A stretch of DNA of 64,000 nucleotides, from positions 1 through 64,000 of the forward strand of contig NZ_WINI01000003.1 in the NCBI RefSeq assembly GCF_009497155.1. The letters are read 5' to 3'. Under the pieces are notes generated by a model. It ran no database searches. It was not told the origin of the DNA and saw only the letters and a program-made list of their open reading frames with translations. This document shows positions 26,983 to 36,524 of the stretch, piece by piece (within the stretch, counting starts at the first letter, position 1; each line of letters starts with the position of its first letter). The position numbers were made by a program, and so were the translations under genes. The stretch is from Glaciimonas soli. Its GTDB lineage: Bacteria; Pseudomonadota; Gammaproteobacteria; Burkholderiales; Burkholderiaceae_D.

Positions 26983-27969
26983 TCACTTCAGTATCACTTC
27001 CAGCGGTTGTCCGGGATGCAGTTTGAGGGCATAGCCTGCAGCTGGATGCGCCTCGATCATAAAGACGAGTTTATGGCGTGACTCATTGCTATAAATGATA
27101 GGCGGGGTATATTCCGCATTGGTTGCAATGTAAGAAATACGCGCGGCTACCTCTTTCTGACAACCATCGCAACGCAGCGCCACCATTTGATTTAAGTGAA
27201 GTTTGCCTAACGCTGCTTCTGGAACAAAGAAACGCGCCTTGACGTTTTCCGGTGGCAGCATGCGCACCACCGGATTACCGGCAGCCACCCATTCGCCTTC
27301 GCGATACATCGTGTCGAAAACCAAACCGGTACGCGTCGCGCTGACAGTTTTCTGCGCCAGTTTCCATTCGGCTTGCTCCAATGCTGCCTGTGAAGCATCG
27401 ACTTGTGCCTGTTGTGCGCGAATTTGCGCGTCACGATTAGGCAAGCGATCAACCGCCAACTGACTTTGCCATTGCAGTACTTGCGCTGTCGCCATATCAA
27501 AGGCAGCGCGGCTATCATCTAGTTGTTGTTTGGCGATACCGCCTGCTTGATATTGAATTTGATCGCGGTTGAGCTGAATACTCGCTTTTTTTGCCGCAGC
27601 TTGCGCCTGTTCCAGTTGCGCACGGGTTACCGCTTGCTCTTGCGGACGCTTGCCGTGCTTGATATCGGCAAGCTGTGCTTCGGTAGCATCAAGTTGTTGT
27701 TGTGCCTGGCGTTGGGCGGCCGCTTCATTGGCCGCTTCAAGGGCGAACAGAGAAGCACCCAGCGCCACCTGCTGCCCTCGTGTCACAGACAAGTGATCGA
27801 GCCGACCTGATTGTGACGATGAAACATCAACATATTCAGCTTCAACGTAACCCTGCCAAACGGATTCACTTTCACGATTGGGCGTGCATCCTGACAGCAG
27901 AAAATAAGTTGCCGCCGCCACCGCAGCAGCAGCAATCACTAACTTATTCGCACGCTCTGGCCGCTGCAT
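26983..27969 (-). CDS. HlyD-family membrane fusion protein
   Basis: Periplasmic adaptor of 328 residues. An N-terminal membrane segment ends in LLSGC, a possible lipobox. Biotinyl-lipoyl-like halves (VDVSSSQSGRLDHLSVTRGQ, residues 46-65, and LAQKTVSATRTGLVFDTMYR) flank a helical hairpin of roughly 110 residues rich in Ala/Gln, as in YbhG and EmrA. Start 27969 follows GGGAGAGAAA. It is first gene of the efflux operon, and a 16-bp perfect hairpin lies between it and slt upstream. Confidence 0.92.
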   Translation of the reverse strand: MQRPERANKLVIAAAAVAAATYFLLSGCTPNRESESVWQGYVEAEYVDVSSSQSGRLDHLSVTRGQQVALGASLFALEAANEAAAQRQAQQQLDATEAQLADIKHGKRPQEQAVTRAQLEQAQAAAKKASIQLNRDQIQYQAGGIAKQQLDDSRAAFDMATAQVLQWQSQLAVDRLPNRDAQIRAQQAQVDASQAALEQAEWKLAQKTVSATRTGLVFDTMYREGEWVAAGNPVVRMLPPENVKARFFVPEAALGKLHLNQMVALRCDGCQKEVAARISYIATNAEYTPPIIYSNESRHKLVFMIEAHPAAGYALKLHPGQPLEVILK

Positions 27970-27996
27970 TTTCTCTCCCGTACGTGAAAAGGGAAA

Positions 27997-28034
27997 TTTA
28001 TTCCTCTCTCCCACATGCGGGAGAGAGGAATAAA
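27997..28034. repeat. Perfect 16-bp palindrome, CTCTCCC/GGGAGAG REP-like
   Basis: TTTATTCCTCTCTCCC pairs exactly with its complement across the 6-base loop ACATGC. It lies between the slt stop (28058) and the hlyD start (27969). No T-run follows the stem, so it may be a REP-type element or a non-classical terminator. Related palindrome at 15632. Confidence 0.75.
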
Positions 28035-28057
28035 GCATACAACATCAGTTCATCACA

Positions 28058-30055
28058 TCAAGGCAACACCGACGCCGTAAATTCCTTCGGCCCCACCGAA
28101 CCCAAACGCGCTTTTAGCGATTGCGGCTTACCGTCAAATAAGGCCGCGTAGTAGGTTGCATTGGCCAGCACATTTTTGACATAACCACGCGTTTCGTTGA
28201 ATGGAATAGTCTCGGCAAAAATAGCTCCTTCCACCGGACCTGCCAACGTCGCACGCCATGCCCGTGGTCGGCCCGGTCCAGCGTTATAGGCGGCTGTCGC
28301 CATCGCTTCCGAACCATCCAAGTCACTCAAGACCATGTTCAGATAATTGGTGCCCAACATGATGTTGGTACCGATGTCATTAACCTGGCTTGCCGAGAAT
28401 CCATCCATGCCGATTTTTTTGGCGACAAATTTCGCAGTCGCTGGCATGACCTGCATCAAGCCAGATGCGCCAACATGCGAACGGGCCGCTTGAACGAAGC
28501 GCGATTCCTGGCGAATCAAACCGTACACCCATGACATATCCAAACCCAATGCTTCTGTGTTTGTCGTCATGATGTCGCGATGTGGTGCCGGGTAACGCTG
28601 GCTGAAATCGATTTCCACTTTGGTACGATCGGAAGTGTTAACCATTCGATCCAATACATTGTTTTGACGCGCAAATTCTGCCGCCGCCAACAATTGTCGG
28701 TCCGTCATATTGCGCAACTCCCAATTCCATTCACGTACGCCTTCAAAGCGCATATCCATGTCAAAGAAGCGTAAGGCGCGACGGAAACCGGCATTCCTCT
28801 CCATCGGTGCTAATTCCGCTTTAGCAATACTTACTGGACCTGCGGTGACAAAGATTTTCCCTCCCAACTCTTCCAGCGCCAACTGCCCGTAAAAATTAGT
28901 TTGATCCGCAATCGATTGGAATAATTTCTGCGCTTGCTCTGAGCGTCCTTCGGCACGCAATGCGCGTCCCAGCCAATAGATCCAGGTTGGATCGTCGCGC
29001 AACGAAGCTGGCATGGCTTCGATACTGCTCTTAACCTGACGCCAGTCACCGGCACGCAAAGCGGCGCGCACACTCCACTGATATTCATCCATGGTCAGCG
29101 GTGCGCCTTTAGCTGCACGCCAATAATCTGCAGCTTGTGGATCGAGCTTCAATGACGCTTGTTGCGCAATTTGCGCCCAGCCTAATGCACGCTCTGAAAC
29201 GCTCAATTGATCTATCGCAGAAGTCAACGCATCGGCGGCTTGCGATGGGTTGCTTTTTGCAACCCGCCCTAATGCTACGATAAATAATTCATGACTCGTG
29301 CTATCTGTCCCTGGGCCTCGTGCAACGACCAATCCTGGTTTATCGATCGCTTGCGCTAATTGTGTATCGCTGGCATTGACGAAGCTTGCCAGGCGACGCG
29401 CGACCCCGGCATAGCCCGCTTCGTTGGCCAGGCGAATTTGCCACCAAACATCACTTTGACCAAATTGATTATTCTGCGCCAGGAGTCCGATCAAGTCGGT
29501 ACAACCCGGACCGTAATCTTTGGGTGTAGTCAGCAACGATCGTGCTTCGCTAACCACATTGATACCTTTTAATACTTTGGAAGTTAACGCATAACATTTG
29601 AGCTGGGTATCATCGTTCAGCACAAACAAAGGATATTGCTGGTCAAAGGTTTGCCAGTTACCGGCTTTACCCAATTCCAATAACCAGTCGTTACGCAGAC
29701 GGTCAGCAATCGCGGTGCCGTCATAGCGGTTTAAATATTCACGGATTTCAGATTCTGGCGCGACCAAATCTTTGATACGTGGTTTCAAGCGATAATAGTC
29801 TACATAAGACGGAATATCATAATCCGTCAATGTTGCGGCAAGCGCGTCTACTTTATCGGTTTTATCGGGTTTTGCGACACGCGAGGCATCGCGCAAAGCG
29901 GCGAATGCATCATCAGGATTGTCATAACCAATCCCTGCGCTGGCGCTATTGGCCGCACGTGTTTGCGCCATGACCAGCGGCGGAAAAATCGCCGCGATCA
30001 TGGCGGCACAGGCAATGACTTTTAAAGTGGTAGAGATTCTTTTTTTGGATAGCAT
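28058..30055 (-). CDS. slt: Soluble lytic murein transglycosylase (Slt70-like)
   Basis: Periplasmic enzyme of 665 residues that cleaves the MurNAc-GlcNAc bond to leave 1,6-anhydro-MurNAc. After a signal peptide (cleavage near VMAQ, residue 31) comes a long superhelical alpha domain, then the lysozyme-like domain from about residue 490: YGLIRQESRFVQAARSHVGA, with the catalytic Glu in RQESRF, then GLMQVMPATAKFV and YNAGPGRPRAW. ATG 30055 is the start; the frame stays open upstream only through an inverted-repeat element. It is divergent from fthC. Confidence 0.94.
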   Translation of the reverse strand: MLSKKRISTTLKVIACAAMIAAIFPPLVMAQTRAANSASAGIGYDNPDDAFAALRDASRVAKPDKTDKVDALAATLTDYDIPSYVDYYRLKPRIKDLVAPESEIREYLNRYDGTAIADRLRNDWLLELGKAGNWQTFDQQYPLFVLNDDTQLKCYALTSKVLKGINVVSEARSLLTTPKDYGPGCTDLIGLLAQNNQFGQSDVWWQIRLANEAGYAGVARRLASFVNASDTQLAQAIDKPGLVVARGPGTDSTSHELFIVALGRVAKSNPSQAADALTSAIDQLSVSERALGWAQIAQQASLKLDPQAADYWRAAKGAPLTMDEYQWSVRAALRAGDWRQVKSSIEAMPASLRDDPTWIYWLGRALRAEGRSEQAQKLFQSIADQTNFYGQLALEELGGKIFVTAGPVSIAKAELAPMERNAGFRRALRFFDMDMRFEGVREWNWELRNMTDRQLLAAAEFARQNNVLDRMVNTSDRTKVEIDFSQRYPAPHRDIMTTNTEALGLDMSWVYGLIRQESRFVQAARSHVGASGLMQVMPATAKFVAKKIGMDGFSASQVNDIGTNIMLGTNYLNMVLSDLDGSEAMATAAYNAGPGRPRAWRATLAGPVEGAIFAETIPFNETRGYVKNVLANATYYAALFDGKPQSLKARLGSVGPKEFTASVLP

Positions 30056-30078
30056 TTTGTTCAACCTTCTGTGCAAAT

Positions 30079-30173
30079 AAGTGTGTCCAAAAAACTGTTT
30101 AGAACAGGTGCTCCGACGCAGGCAGTACGACAACGTGAGGCAACAGTGTATAAACAGTTTTTTGCACAGACTT
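30079..30173. repeat. Inverted-repeat element, copy 3 (MITE-like)
   Basis: Arms 30079-30105 and 30148-30173 share CAAAAAACTGTTTA with copy 1913. The interior CCGACGCAGGCAGTAC differs from that copy at two of 16 positions. TA stands outside both ends. It fills most of the gap between the divergent slt and fthC genes, so both promoters must lie inside or around it. Confidence 0.85.
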
Positions 30174-30220
30174 AACTGTCTCTACAATCAGTAGCAACCT
30201 AATGAATAGGATAGCACGCG

Positions 30221-30820
30221 ATGACGGATGATCAAGATTTCAGCTTAGAGAATGCTGCCAATCAGGCGCAAAAAATACAATTACGCACCGCTCTTTTAGC
30301 AAACCGCAAAGTGATCCCGGAAAAGACACGTCTCGCCCTTGATAACGAAATAGCAAAGCGTACCATCGCTTGGATTGAAAAATTGATAAAAGTTCAATCT
30401 GACGCGGTAATTGGTGTGTACTGGCCAATTCGCGGGGAGCCGGATTTACGGCCGGCGTATGCCAAACTGGCAAGTCTCGGCGTAGCACTCGCATTACCGG
30501 TGGTAGTTGATGAAGATGCGCCATTGCGCTTCTTGCATTGGACTCCAGGAGAGGCGATGACGCAAGATCGTTTCGGCGTCGCGGTGCCCGTTAAAGAAGA
30601 CATCGTCCGGCCGCAAGCCTTACTGATTCCCTGCGTTGGTTTTAATCAACAACGAAGAAGGCTGGGCTACGGTGGTGGTTTTTATGACAGAACATTGGCA
30701 ACCACACCACGGCCGCAAACCGCCGGGATTGCTTATGACTGTGGCTTCGCAGAATTTGCAAGCGCATCACATGACATTGCGATGGATGTGATTTTTACGG
30801 AAACGAAAATATTTCTGTAA
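30221..30820 (+). CDS. fthC: 5-formyltetrahydrofolate cyclo-ligase
   Basis: Protein of 199 residues that uses ATP to return 5-formyl-THF to 5,10-methenyl-THF. Conserved motifs are visible: the N-terminal LRTALLANRKVIPEKTR with the basic ATP-contacting residues, VIGVYWPIRGEPDLRP near residue 65, and the C-terminal RRLGYGGGFYDRTL near 145. In many proteobacteria the 6S RNA gene precedes this gene, but here that space is taken by an inverted-repeat element. It converges with metF, another folate gene. Confidence 0.94.
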   Translation: MTDDQDFSLENAANQAQKIQLRTALLANRKVIPEKTRLALDNEIAKRTIAWIEKLIKVQSDAVIGVYWPIRGEPDLRPAYAKLASLGVALALPVVVDEDAPLRFLHWTPGEAMTQDRFGVAVPVKEDIVRPQALLIPCVGFNQQRRRLGYGGGFYDRTLATTPRPQTAGIAYDCGFAEFASASHDIAMDVIFTETKIFL

Positions 30821-30826
30821 ATAAAA

Positions 30827-30850
30827 ATGGGCACGGCATGCCGCACCCAT
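30827..30850. repeat. Short GGGCAC-CATGCCG-CCC repeat, copy 1
   Basis: ATGGGCACGG/CCGCACCCAT forms an imperfect hairpin seven bases past the fthC stop. A near-identical 20-mer (differing at three positions) lies at 35051-35070, also in a gene-end position. Probably a small extragenic repeat doubling as a weak terminator. Confidence 0.5.
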
Positions 30851-30920
30851 CCAGATCGCACTTAGACTTCTTCCAAAGCCGTAGCCCCTGCTAAAGCTGA
30901 GACTAGATTCCGAACGAAGT

Positions 30921-31769
30921 CTATTTCAGGCGCTGCCAGATTGCCGTAGTCGCAGCTGAATTATTCAATGTATAAAAATGCAGTCCCGGAGCACCACCAG
31001 CAAGCAAACGTTCGCACATCTGTGTGACCACATCAAGGCCAAACGCACGTATTGAATCAGTGTCATCGCCGTATGACGCTAACTTGAGACGGACCCAACG
31101 CGGGATTTCCGCGCCACACATATCGGAGAATCGCATCAACTGCGAACAGTTGGTGATCGGCATAATCCCGGCAATCACCGGTACCGTTGCGCCTAATCTT
31201 TGCGCCTCATCAACAAAACGGAAATAGGCATCCGAATTGTAAAAGTACTGTGTGATCGCGCCATCTGCACCGGCTTTTACTTTAGCGACAAAACGCTGAA
31301 CATCATCTTGCGGCGACTTCGCTTGTGGATGCATTTCTGGATAAGCGGCCACTTCGATATGAAACCAGTCACCGGTTTCTGCGCGAATAAATTCAACTAA
31401 TTCATTGGCATAACGAAATTCACCCGAAGAGAAATCCATGGCGCCATAACCGCTTGGCAAATCACCGCGTAACGCTACCAGGCGTTTGATGCCATTATCT
31501 TTGTATTGCGTCAGTATCTCCCGCAATGACGCACGCGAACTGCCAAGACAAGACAAATGCGGCGCGACGTCGTGACCTTCACGACGAATATCGAGCACGG
31601 TATCGAGTGTACCTTTTTGTGTGGAGCCACCGGCACCAAACGTGACCGAAAAATAACTCGGATGCAGTTCCGCCAATTTAGCGCGTGTTACCCGCAACTT
31701 CTCAACGCCTTCGGGTGTCTTTGGCGGGAAAAACTCTATGCTGAAATTTTTTTGTTTGGTTTGCTTCAC
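30921..31769 (-). CDS. metF: 5,10-methylenetetrahydrofolate reductase
   Basis: FAD-dependent TIM-barrel enzyme of 282 residues making 5-methyl-THF for methionine synthesis. Typical segments are FSIEFFPPKTPEG at the start, FSVTFGAGGS near residue 42, LRGDLPSGYG near 102, ITQYFYNSDAYFRF near 185 and PVIAGIMPI near 208. The start codon is GTG, with GAGAGATATC upstream. It is downstream of ahcY and the holin-like gene on the same strand; an inverted-repeat element fills the short gap before it. Confidence 0.95.
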   Translation of the reverse strand: MKQTKQKNFSIEFFPPKTPEGVEKLRVTRAKLAELHPSYFSVTFGAGGSTQKGTLDTVLDIRREGHDVAPHLSCLGSSRASLREILTQYKDNGIKRLVALRGDLPSGYGAMDFSSGEFRYANELVEFIRAETGDWFHIEVAAYPEMHPQAKSPQDDVQRFVAKVKAGADGAITQYFYNSDAYFRFVDEAQRLGATVPVIAGIMPITNCSQLMRFSDMCGAEIPRWVRLKLASYGDDTDSIRAFGLDVVTQMCERLLAGGAPGLHFYTLNNSAATTAIWQRLK

Positions 31770-31788
31770 TTTGATATCTCTCGTTTTC

Positions 31789-31888
31789 AGGACTTACACA
31801 AAATTGTTCCAGCGGGTTTACCGTTCTCTATCGACCAAGGTAGTTCCTGGGAGATATAAGCCAGCTGGAACAGTTTTTAGCGTGTCCT
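31789..31888. repeat. Inverted-repeat element, copy 4 (MITE-like)
   Basis: Arms 31789-31813 (ACACAAAATTGTTCCAGC) and 31864-31888 pair with about six mismatches. The interior ATCGACCAAGGTAGTTC and AGATATAA link it to the other copies. Its right end supplies the last two bases of the holin-like gene's TAG stop, and its left end lies 20 bp from the metF start. Confidence 0.82.
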
Positions 31889-32234
31889 ATTTTTTTCTTT
31901 GCAATAACGTTGTTAAAGCCCACGAAATGATGCTGTACACAATGGCGCCACCAATCGCAGACCAAAAGCCCATGACGTGAAAACCGCTGACCAGTTTGGT
32001 GACAAACCAGAACATCAAACCATTCAACACGAAGATGAACAAACCCAGCGTCAGCACTGTTACTGGCAACGTCAAAATCATCAGAATCGGCCGTATCAAA
32101 CTATTGACCAGGCCCAGTATCAACGCTGCAATCAAGGCTGTTGCTACGCTATCGACAGTCACGGACTGCATCAGATACGGAACGGCAAATAGTGCTGCTG
32201 CATTAATCAGCCACGTAATCAACAAAGAAGGCAT
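31887..32234 (-). CDS. Phage-holin-4-type (YvlD-like) membrane protein
   Basis: Small membrane protein of 115 residues with four predicted transmembrane helices and little else. LLITWLINAAALFAVPYL at the start, ALILGLVNSLIRPIL in the middle and VTVLTLGLFIFVLNGLMFWF match the 'phage holin family 4 / YvlD' group. These are widespread chromosomal proteins of unknown role and no phage genes are near. It commonly sits between ahcY and metF in Burkholderiales, an order seen here. Its stop codon overlaps a repeat element. Confidence 0.88.
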   Translation of the reverse strand: MPSLLITWLINAAALFAVPYLMQSVTVDSVATALIAALILGLVNSLIRPILMILTLPVTVLTLGLFIFVLNGLMFWFVTKLVSGFHVMGFWSAIGGAIVYSIISWALTTLLQRKK

Positions 32235-32320
32235 GGTGTTCTTTCTAATCTAGATTAATTTAGGAGCCCCTCTCCGACCTGCGAATACAGGGCTCCAAAG
32301 ATGAGGAAAATCCTCAAATA

Positions 32321-33751
32321 TTAATAGCGATAGTGATCTGGCTTGTACGGACCAATTTGCTTCACACCGATATAAGCAGCTTGCTCTTCAGTCAATGTGC
32401 TCAATTGCGCATTGAGTTTTTTCAACTGCAAGCGTGCTACTTTTTCATCCAAATGCTTCGGCAATGTATACACGCCGATTGGATAAGCTTTCGTGTTTGC
32501 ATACAATTCGATCTGCGCAATCGTTTGATTGGCAAACGACGAGCTCATCACATACGATGGATGGCCAGTGCCACAACCCAGATTGACCAAACGACCTTCA
32601 GCCAACAAGATAATGCGTTTGCCATCAGGGAAAATGATGTGATCGACTTGCGGCTTGATGTTTTCCCATTCGTATTGTTTGAGCGCGGCGACTTCGATTT
32701 CATTGTCGAAGTGACCGATGTTGCAGACAATCGCCTGGTCTTTCATCTTGGCCATGTGCGCGTGCGTGATGACGTGATAATTGCCTGTACAAGTGACAAA
32801 AATATCGCCATGCTCTGCCGCGTAATCCATCGTGACAACGCGGAATCCTTCCATCGCAGCCTGTAACGCACAGATAGGATCAACTTCCGTTACCCATACT
32901 TGCGCAGACAAAGCACGCATGGCTTGTGCCGAACCTTTACCAACATCACCGTAACCGGCGATGACGGCAACTTTACCGGCGATCATCACGTCCGTTGCAC
33001 GTTTGATGCCATCGACCAGCGACTCACGGCAGCCATACAGATTATCGAATTTGGATTTAGTCACTGAATCATTGACGTTAATCGCAGGGAAAGCCAGTTT
33101 GCCTTCTTTGTGCATTTGATATAAACGATGCACGCCAGTAGTGGTTTCTTCGGTCACGCCTTTGATTTGTACCAAGCGCGATGAATACCAATCAGGAGAA
33201 GTCGCCAGTTTTTTCCTGATCGAATTGAACAGGCAAATTTCTTCTTCTGAAGTCGGGTTGTTTAATACCGACCCATCTTTTTCTGCGCGAGTGCCGAGAT
33301 GCAGCAACAAAGTCGCATCGCCACCATCATCAAGAATCATATTTGCTTGCGCATTCTTCTCGTCGCCTGGCCATTCAAAAATGCGGTGTGTGAATTCCCA
33401 GTAATCGTCCAGCGATTCACCTTTGAATGCAAATACTGGCGTACCTGCAGCAGCAATCGCCGCAGCAGCATGATCTTGAGTGGAATAGATATTGCAAGAT
33501 GCCCAACGCACTTTGGCGCCCAACGCTTCCAGTGTTTGAATCAACACGGCAGTCTGGATGGTCATATGAATGGAACCGGTGATACGCGCACCTTTGAGCG
33601 GTTGCGCAGCGGCGAATTCTTCGCGGATCGCCATCAGCCCTGGCATTTCGGTTTCAGCAATGCGGATTTCTTTGTCGCCCCAGCTTGATAAGCTGATATC
33701 GGCAACGTGGTAGTCTTTAGTAGTAGAAGAGTTCATTACAGCGGCGTTCAT
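32321..33751 (-). CDS. ahcY: Adenosylhomocysteinase
   Basis: NAD-dependent enzyme of 476 residues splitting S-adenosylhomocysteine into adenosine and homocysteine. [20 protein letters not shown] (substrate domain, near residue 55), [20 protein letters not shown] with [11 protein letters not shown] (Rossmann NAD site, near 255-285) and the C-terminal KPDHYRY are diagnostic. ATG 33751 is used: GGAGG sits five bases before it, while a GTG one codon earlier is too close. The leader carries an SAH riboswitch. It has the roughly 40-residue insert of the long bacterial form. Confidence 0.97.
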   Translation of the reverse strand: MNAAVMNSSTTKDYHVADISLSSWGDKEIRIAETEMPGLMAIREEFAAAQPLKGARITGSIHMTIQTAVLIQTLEALGAKVRWASCNIYSTQDHAAAAIAAAGTPVFAFKGESLDDYWEFTHRIFEWPGDEKNAQANMILDDGGDATLLLHLGTRAEKDGSVLNNPTSEEEICLFNSIRKKLATSPDWYSSRLVQIKGVTEETTTGVHRLYQMHKEGKLAFPAINVNDSVTKSKFDNLYGCRESLVDGIKRATDVMIAGKVAVIAGYGDVGKGSAQAMRALSAQVWVTEVDPICALQAAMEGFRVVTMDYAAEHGDIFVTCTGNYHVITHAHMAKMKDQAIVCNIGHFDNEIEVAALKQYEWENIKPQVDHIIFPDGKRIILLAEGRLVNLGCGTGHPSYVMSSSFANQTIAQIELYANTKAYPIGVYTLPKHLDEKVARLQLKKLNAQLSTLTEEQAAYIGVKQIGPYKPDHYRY

Positions 33752-33778
33752 CACGCCCTCCTTTCGTTGGAAAAAAGT

Positions 33779-33868
33779 AACGTGAGCGCAGTTGCAAAAT
33801 ACCTCAGTACCAAGCCTGGCAAAATGGGCTCGTACCCATTCCGTCGCAGCGCTCCTTGGCGTGAAGAC
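33779..33868 (-). promoter_or_regulatory. SAH riboswitch upstream of ahcY
   Basis: Read on the minus strand, the leader contains the conserved blocks of the S-adenosylhomocysteine riboswitch in order: AAGGAGCGCTGCGACGG (33843-33859), GCCAGGCTTGG (33810-33820) and AACTGCGCTCACG (33781-33793). GAGCGC and GCGCTC can pair to form the helix that closes the ligand site. The aptamer ends 28 bp before the ahcY start, close to the ribosome site. In known examples SAH binding turns expression on. Confidence 0.93.
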
Positions 33869-33919
33869 GTTATTTTAAATCAAAAATCCTGAGCATTCTT
33901 ATGAGTATTCGCCCGAGTA

Positions 33920-35008
33920 TTAAACCCAGCCCATTTCATGCAACTCGCTTTTGATATACGCATAATAAATCGGCGCAGCGATCACCCCCGGCACACCAAA
34001 TGCCGCTTCAGCTAACAACATCGCCGTGAGCAATTCCCAACTGCGCGCATTAATTTGCGAACCGACAATACGCGCATTCAGAAAATATTCGAACTTGTGT
34101 ATGACAATCAGAAATACCAGCGCTGCGATAGCTACATACAGCGACACTGACAAGGCAATCAGCACTATCACTGTATTGGAAATCAAGTTACCAATAACTG
34201 GCAATAAACCCGCCAGAAAAGTGACGACAACCATGGTTTTAGTCAACGGTAAATGCAAGCCCAGTAAAGGCAGTATCACCATCAAGAAAATCGCGGTAAA
34301 CACGGTATTAAGCAGCGATATTTTGATCTGTGCAAAAACGATGCGATGAAAAGCATCCGCCAGCAGTCTTATTCTTTCTAGCAATTCGCCCGCTAATGGC
34401 TGCAATATCGGCATGGGATGTGCCGCATTAAGTGCCACCATTGCGCCCAATATCATCCCGACCAAAATATGAATAAAGATCTGGACTGCCTCTTTGCCTG
34501 CCAGCGTTAACGCACCACTATGTGACTGCATCCAGTCGCTCAGCATTTGCTGGGTATCCGCGATGTCGTCCGGCAGATAATCCTTCAATAACGCGGGAAC
34601 CTGCGCACGCGCCTGATTGATCACCTCCATTAACTTTGTCTGTATCACCAGAATGCGATCCGGGCCACCGTGAAAGAAAGCGACGATGCCAAGTATCGCT
34701 GCTGTCAGCAGACCAATCACCACTGCCGACAATAGGACAACCGAAATCAAATGCGCGCGTTCACTCGTGAGTCGCTTTTGCACCAGTGGCGTCAAACTGC
34801 GTACTAGCTCAAAGACTAGCAAGCCGGCTAATAATGCGGACACCAAATGTAATGTCATCACCAGCAACAAACCAACCAACGCAAGCGCCCAGGCAACGAT
34901 TTTGAACGATGAGGCGGTACGCAAAACCGGACGCTGATGCGTTAACAATGGCAATGGTGAGTCAACTTGGGGATTTACGTGCGGAGTGGATGAAGCGGAT
35001 GGGGTCAT
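33920..35008 (-). CDS. AI-2E family transporter (permease)
   Basis: Membrane protein of 362 residues with the AI-2E (PerM/TqsA) layout: two N-terminal helices, a third, a periplasmic or cytosolic loop region with TKLMEVINQARAQVPALL, and a C-terminal cluster of helices ending in the family motif AEAAFGVPGVIAAPIYYAY. Members export autoinducer-2 (TqsA), ions or unknown solutes; the name does not settle the substrate. It lies between metK and ahcY on the same strand, ending before the riboswitch leader. The link to AI-2, a product of SAH recycling, is suggestive only. Confidence 0.85.
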   Translation of the reverse strand: MTPSASSTPHVNPQVDSPLPLLTHQRPVLRTASSFKIVAWALALVGLLLVMTLHLVSALLAGLLVFELVRSLTPLVQKRLTSERAHLISVVLLSAVVIGLLTAAILGIVAFFHGGPDRILVIQTKLMEVINQARAQVPALLKDYLPDDIADTQQMLSDWMQSHSGALTLAGKEAVQIFIHILVGMILGAMVALNAAHPMPILQPLAGELLERIRLLADAFHRIVFAQIKISLLNTVFTAIFLMVILPLLGLHLPLTKTMVVVTFLAGLLPVIGNLISNTVIVLIALSVSLYVAIAALVFLIVIHKFEYFLNARIVGSQINARSWELLTAMLLAEAAFGVPGVIAAPIYYAYIKSELHEMGWV

Positions 35009-35050
35009 AGTGTTTTCTGACTAGGCATGAAAAACGTACAAAAATATAGA

Positions 35051-35070
35051 GGGCACAACATGCCGCGCCC
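35051..35070. repeat. Short GGGCAC-CATGCCG-CCC repeat, copy 2
   Basis: A 20-mer nearly identical to the one at 30827-30850. It lies between the metK stop and the AI-2E start. The self-complementary outer GGGC/GCCC could form a short hairpin. Confidence 0.5.
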
Positions 35071-35148
35071 AAACTCCAATTGCCCATCAACATATCATTA
35101 CGCGTATCACTGCGGGTACGAATATCCCCCGCAGTGCACTACAACTAA

Positions 35149-36309
35149 TTACAAAGCTGCACTTCTGAGAGCTGCGGCCTTGTCGGTGCGCTCCCAGCTG
35201 AACTCAGGTTCTTCACGGCCAAAGTGACCATATGCAGCTGTTTTTTCATAAATAGGACGCAGCAAATCCAGCATTTGTACGATGCCTTTTGGACGCAGAT
35301 CGAAATGTTCCAACACCAGTTGTGCCAGTTTTTCATCGCTGATTTTACCAGTGCCGAAAGTAGTCACCATCACGGAAGTCGGTTTCGCAATACCAATTGC
35401 ATACGACACCTGAATCTGGCAGCGCGTGGCCAAACCAGCTGCGACGATATTTTTGGCGACATAACGACCAGCGTACGCGGCTGAACGATCCACCTTGGAT
35501 GGATCTTTACCTGAGAACGCACCGCCACCGTGTGGCGCTGCGCCACCGTAAGTATCAACAATGATTTTACGGCCAGTCAAGCCGCAATCGCCTTGCGGTC
35601 CACCGATCACGAAACGACCAGTCGGGTTAATCAAATAGCGGGTATTTTTCAACCATTCTTTTGGTACCACTGGTTTGATGATTTCTTCGATAGCAGCTTC
35701 TTCAATCGCACTGTGTTGCATCTCTGGCGCGTGTTGTGTCGACAAAACAATAGTGTCAATTGCGACAGGTACACCATCGACATATTTCAATGTAACTTGT
35801 GATTTTGCATCGGGACGTAGCCATGGCAAACGGCCATCTTTGCGCAATTGAGATTGACGCTCAACGATGCGATGGGCGTAATAAATTGCAGCAGGCATCA
35901 ATTCCGGCGTTTCATCGCAAGCGTAACCAAACATCAATCCCTGGTCACCCGCACCTTGATCTAAATCCAGACCTTTGCCTTCATCTACACCTTGTGCGAT
36001 GTCGGGGGATTGTTTGTCATAAGCGACCAGCACGGCGCAGCTTTTGTAATCAATCCCATAGTCGGCATTGTCGTAGCCAATACGTTTGATGGTTTCGCGA
36101 GCGACGTTGATGTAATCGACGTTTGCATGTGTTGTAACTTCCCCAGCCAATACAACCAGGCCAGTATTGACTAAAGTTTCGGCAGCAACACGTGCTTTGG
36201 GGTCTTGTGTGAAAATAGCATCCAGAATCGCATCAGAGATTTGATCGGCGACTTTGTCTGGATGACCTTCCGAAACGGATTCAGAAGTGAAGAGATATTC
36301 GTGTGCCAT
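35149..36309 (-). CDS. metK: S-adenosylmethionine synthetase
   Basis: Enzyme of 386 residues making SAM from methionine and [21 protein letters not shown] (methionine/ATP site) is near residue 10, [20 protein letters not shown] near 118, and the P-loop-like [16 protein letters not shown] near 262. [13 protein letters not shown] and [11 protein letters not shown] also match. ATG 36309 follows TAGGAGCCTGTC. Neighbouring ahcY and metF complete most of the activated-methyl cycle; the methionine synthase is not here. The 125-bp leader shows no riboswitch I recognise. Confidence 0.97.
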   Translation of the reverse strand: MAHEYLFTSESVSEGHPDKVADQISDAILDAIFTQDPKARVAAETLVNTGLVVLAGEVTTHANVDYINVARETIKRIGYDNADYGIDYKSCAVLVAYDKQSPDIAQGVDEGKGLDLDQGAGDQGLMFGYACDETPELMPAAIYYAHRIVERQSQLRKDGRLPWLRPDAKSQVTLKYVDGVPVAIDTIVLSTQHAPEMQHSAIEEAAIEEIIKPVVPKEWLKNTRYLINPTGRFVIGGPQGDCGLTGRKIIVDTYGGAAPHGGGAFSGKDPSKVDRSAAYAGRYVAKNIVAAGLATRCQIQVSYAIGIAKPTSVMVTTFGTGKISDEKLAQLVLEHFDLRPKGIVQMLDLLRPIYEKTAAYGHFGREEPEFSWERTDKAAALRSAAL

Positions 36310-36524
36310 GACAGGCTCCTAAGTAAAAATAAAGCGGTGACCATATGCCGCAGTCCTGTACTTTGGTGCCTGCGACGCTTTAGCGAAATTTGTATACCGC
36401 TTCGCAAGTTGTCTATTAACTCGGCGGGTACTTCTTGTGCATTGACATACCTTCATCAATCCAGCAATGTGCTATTTTACGCCTCTTACTGGTTTTCAGC
36501 AAAATTACTCACGTTTTCCTCCCC

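Noticed and set aside
30134-30220. 6S RNA upstream of fthC
   Set aside because: That position holds the repeat element and only about 50 other bases; no 6S fold is seen.
31887-32234. Prophage remnant suggested by a holin-like protein
   Set aside because: The family is chromosomal and no other phage gene is near.
36310-36434. SAM riboswitch before metK
   Set aside because: The leader shows none of the conserved blocks of the SAM classes I know.
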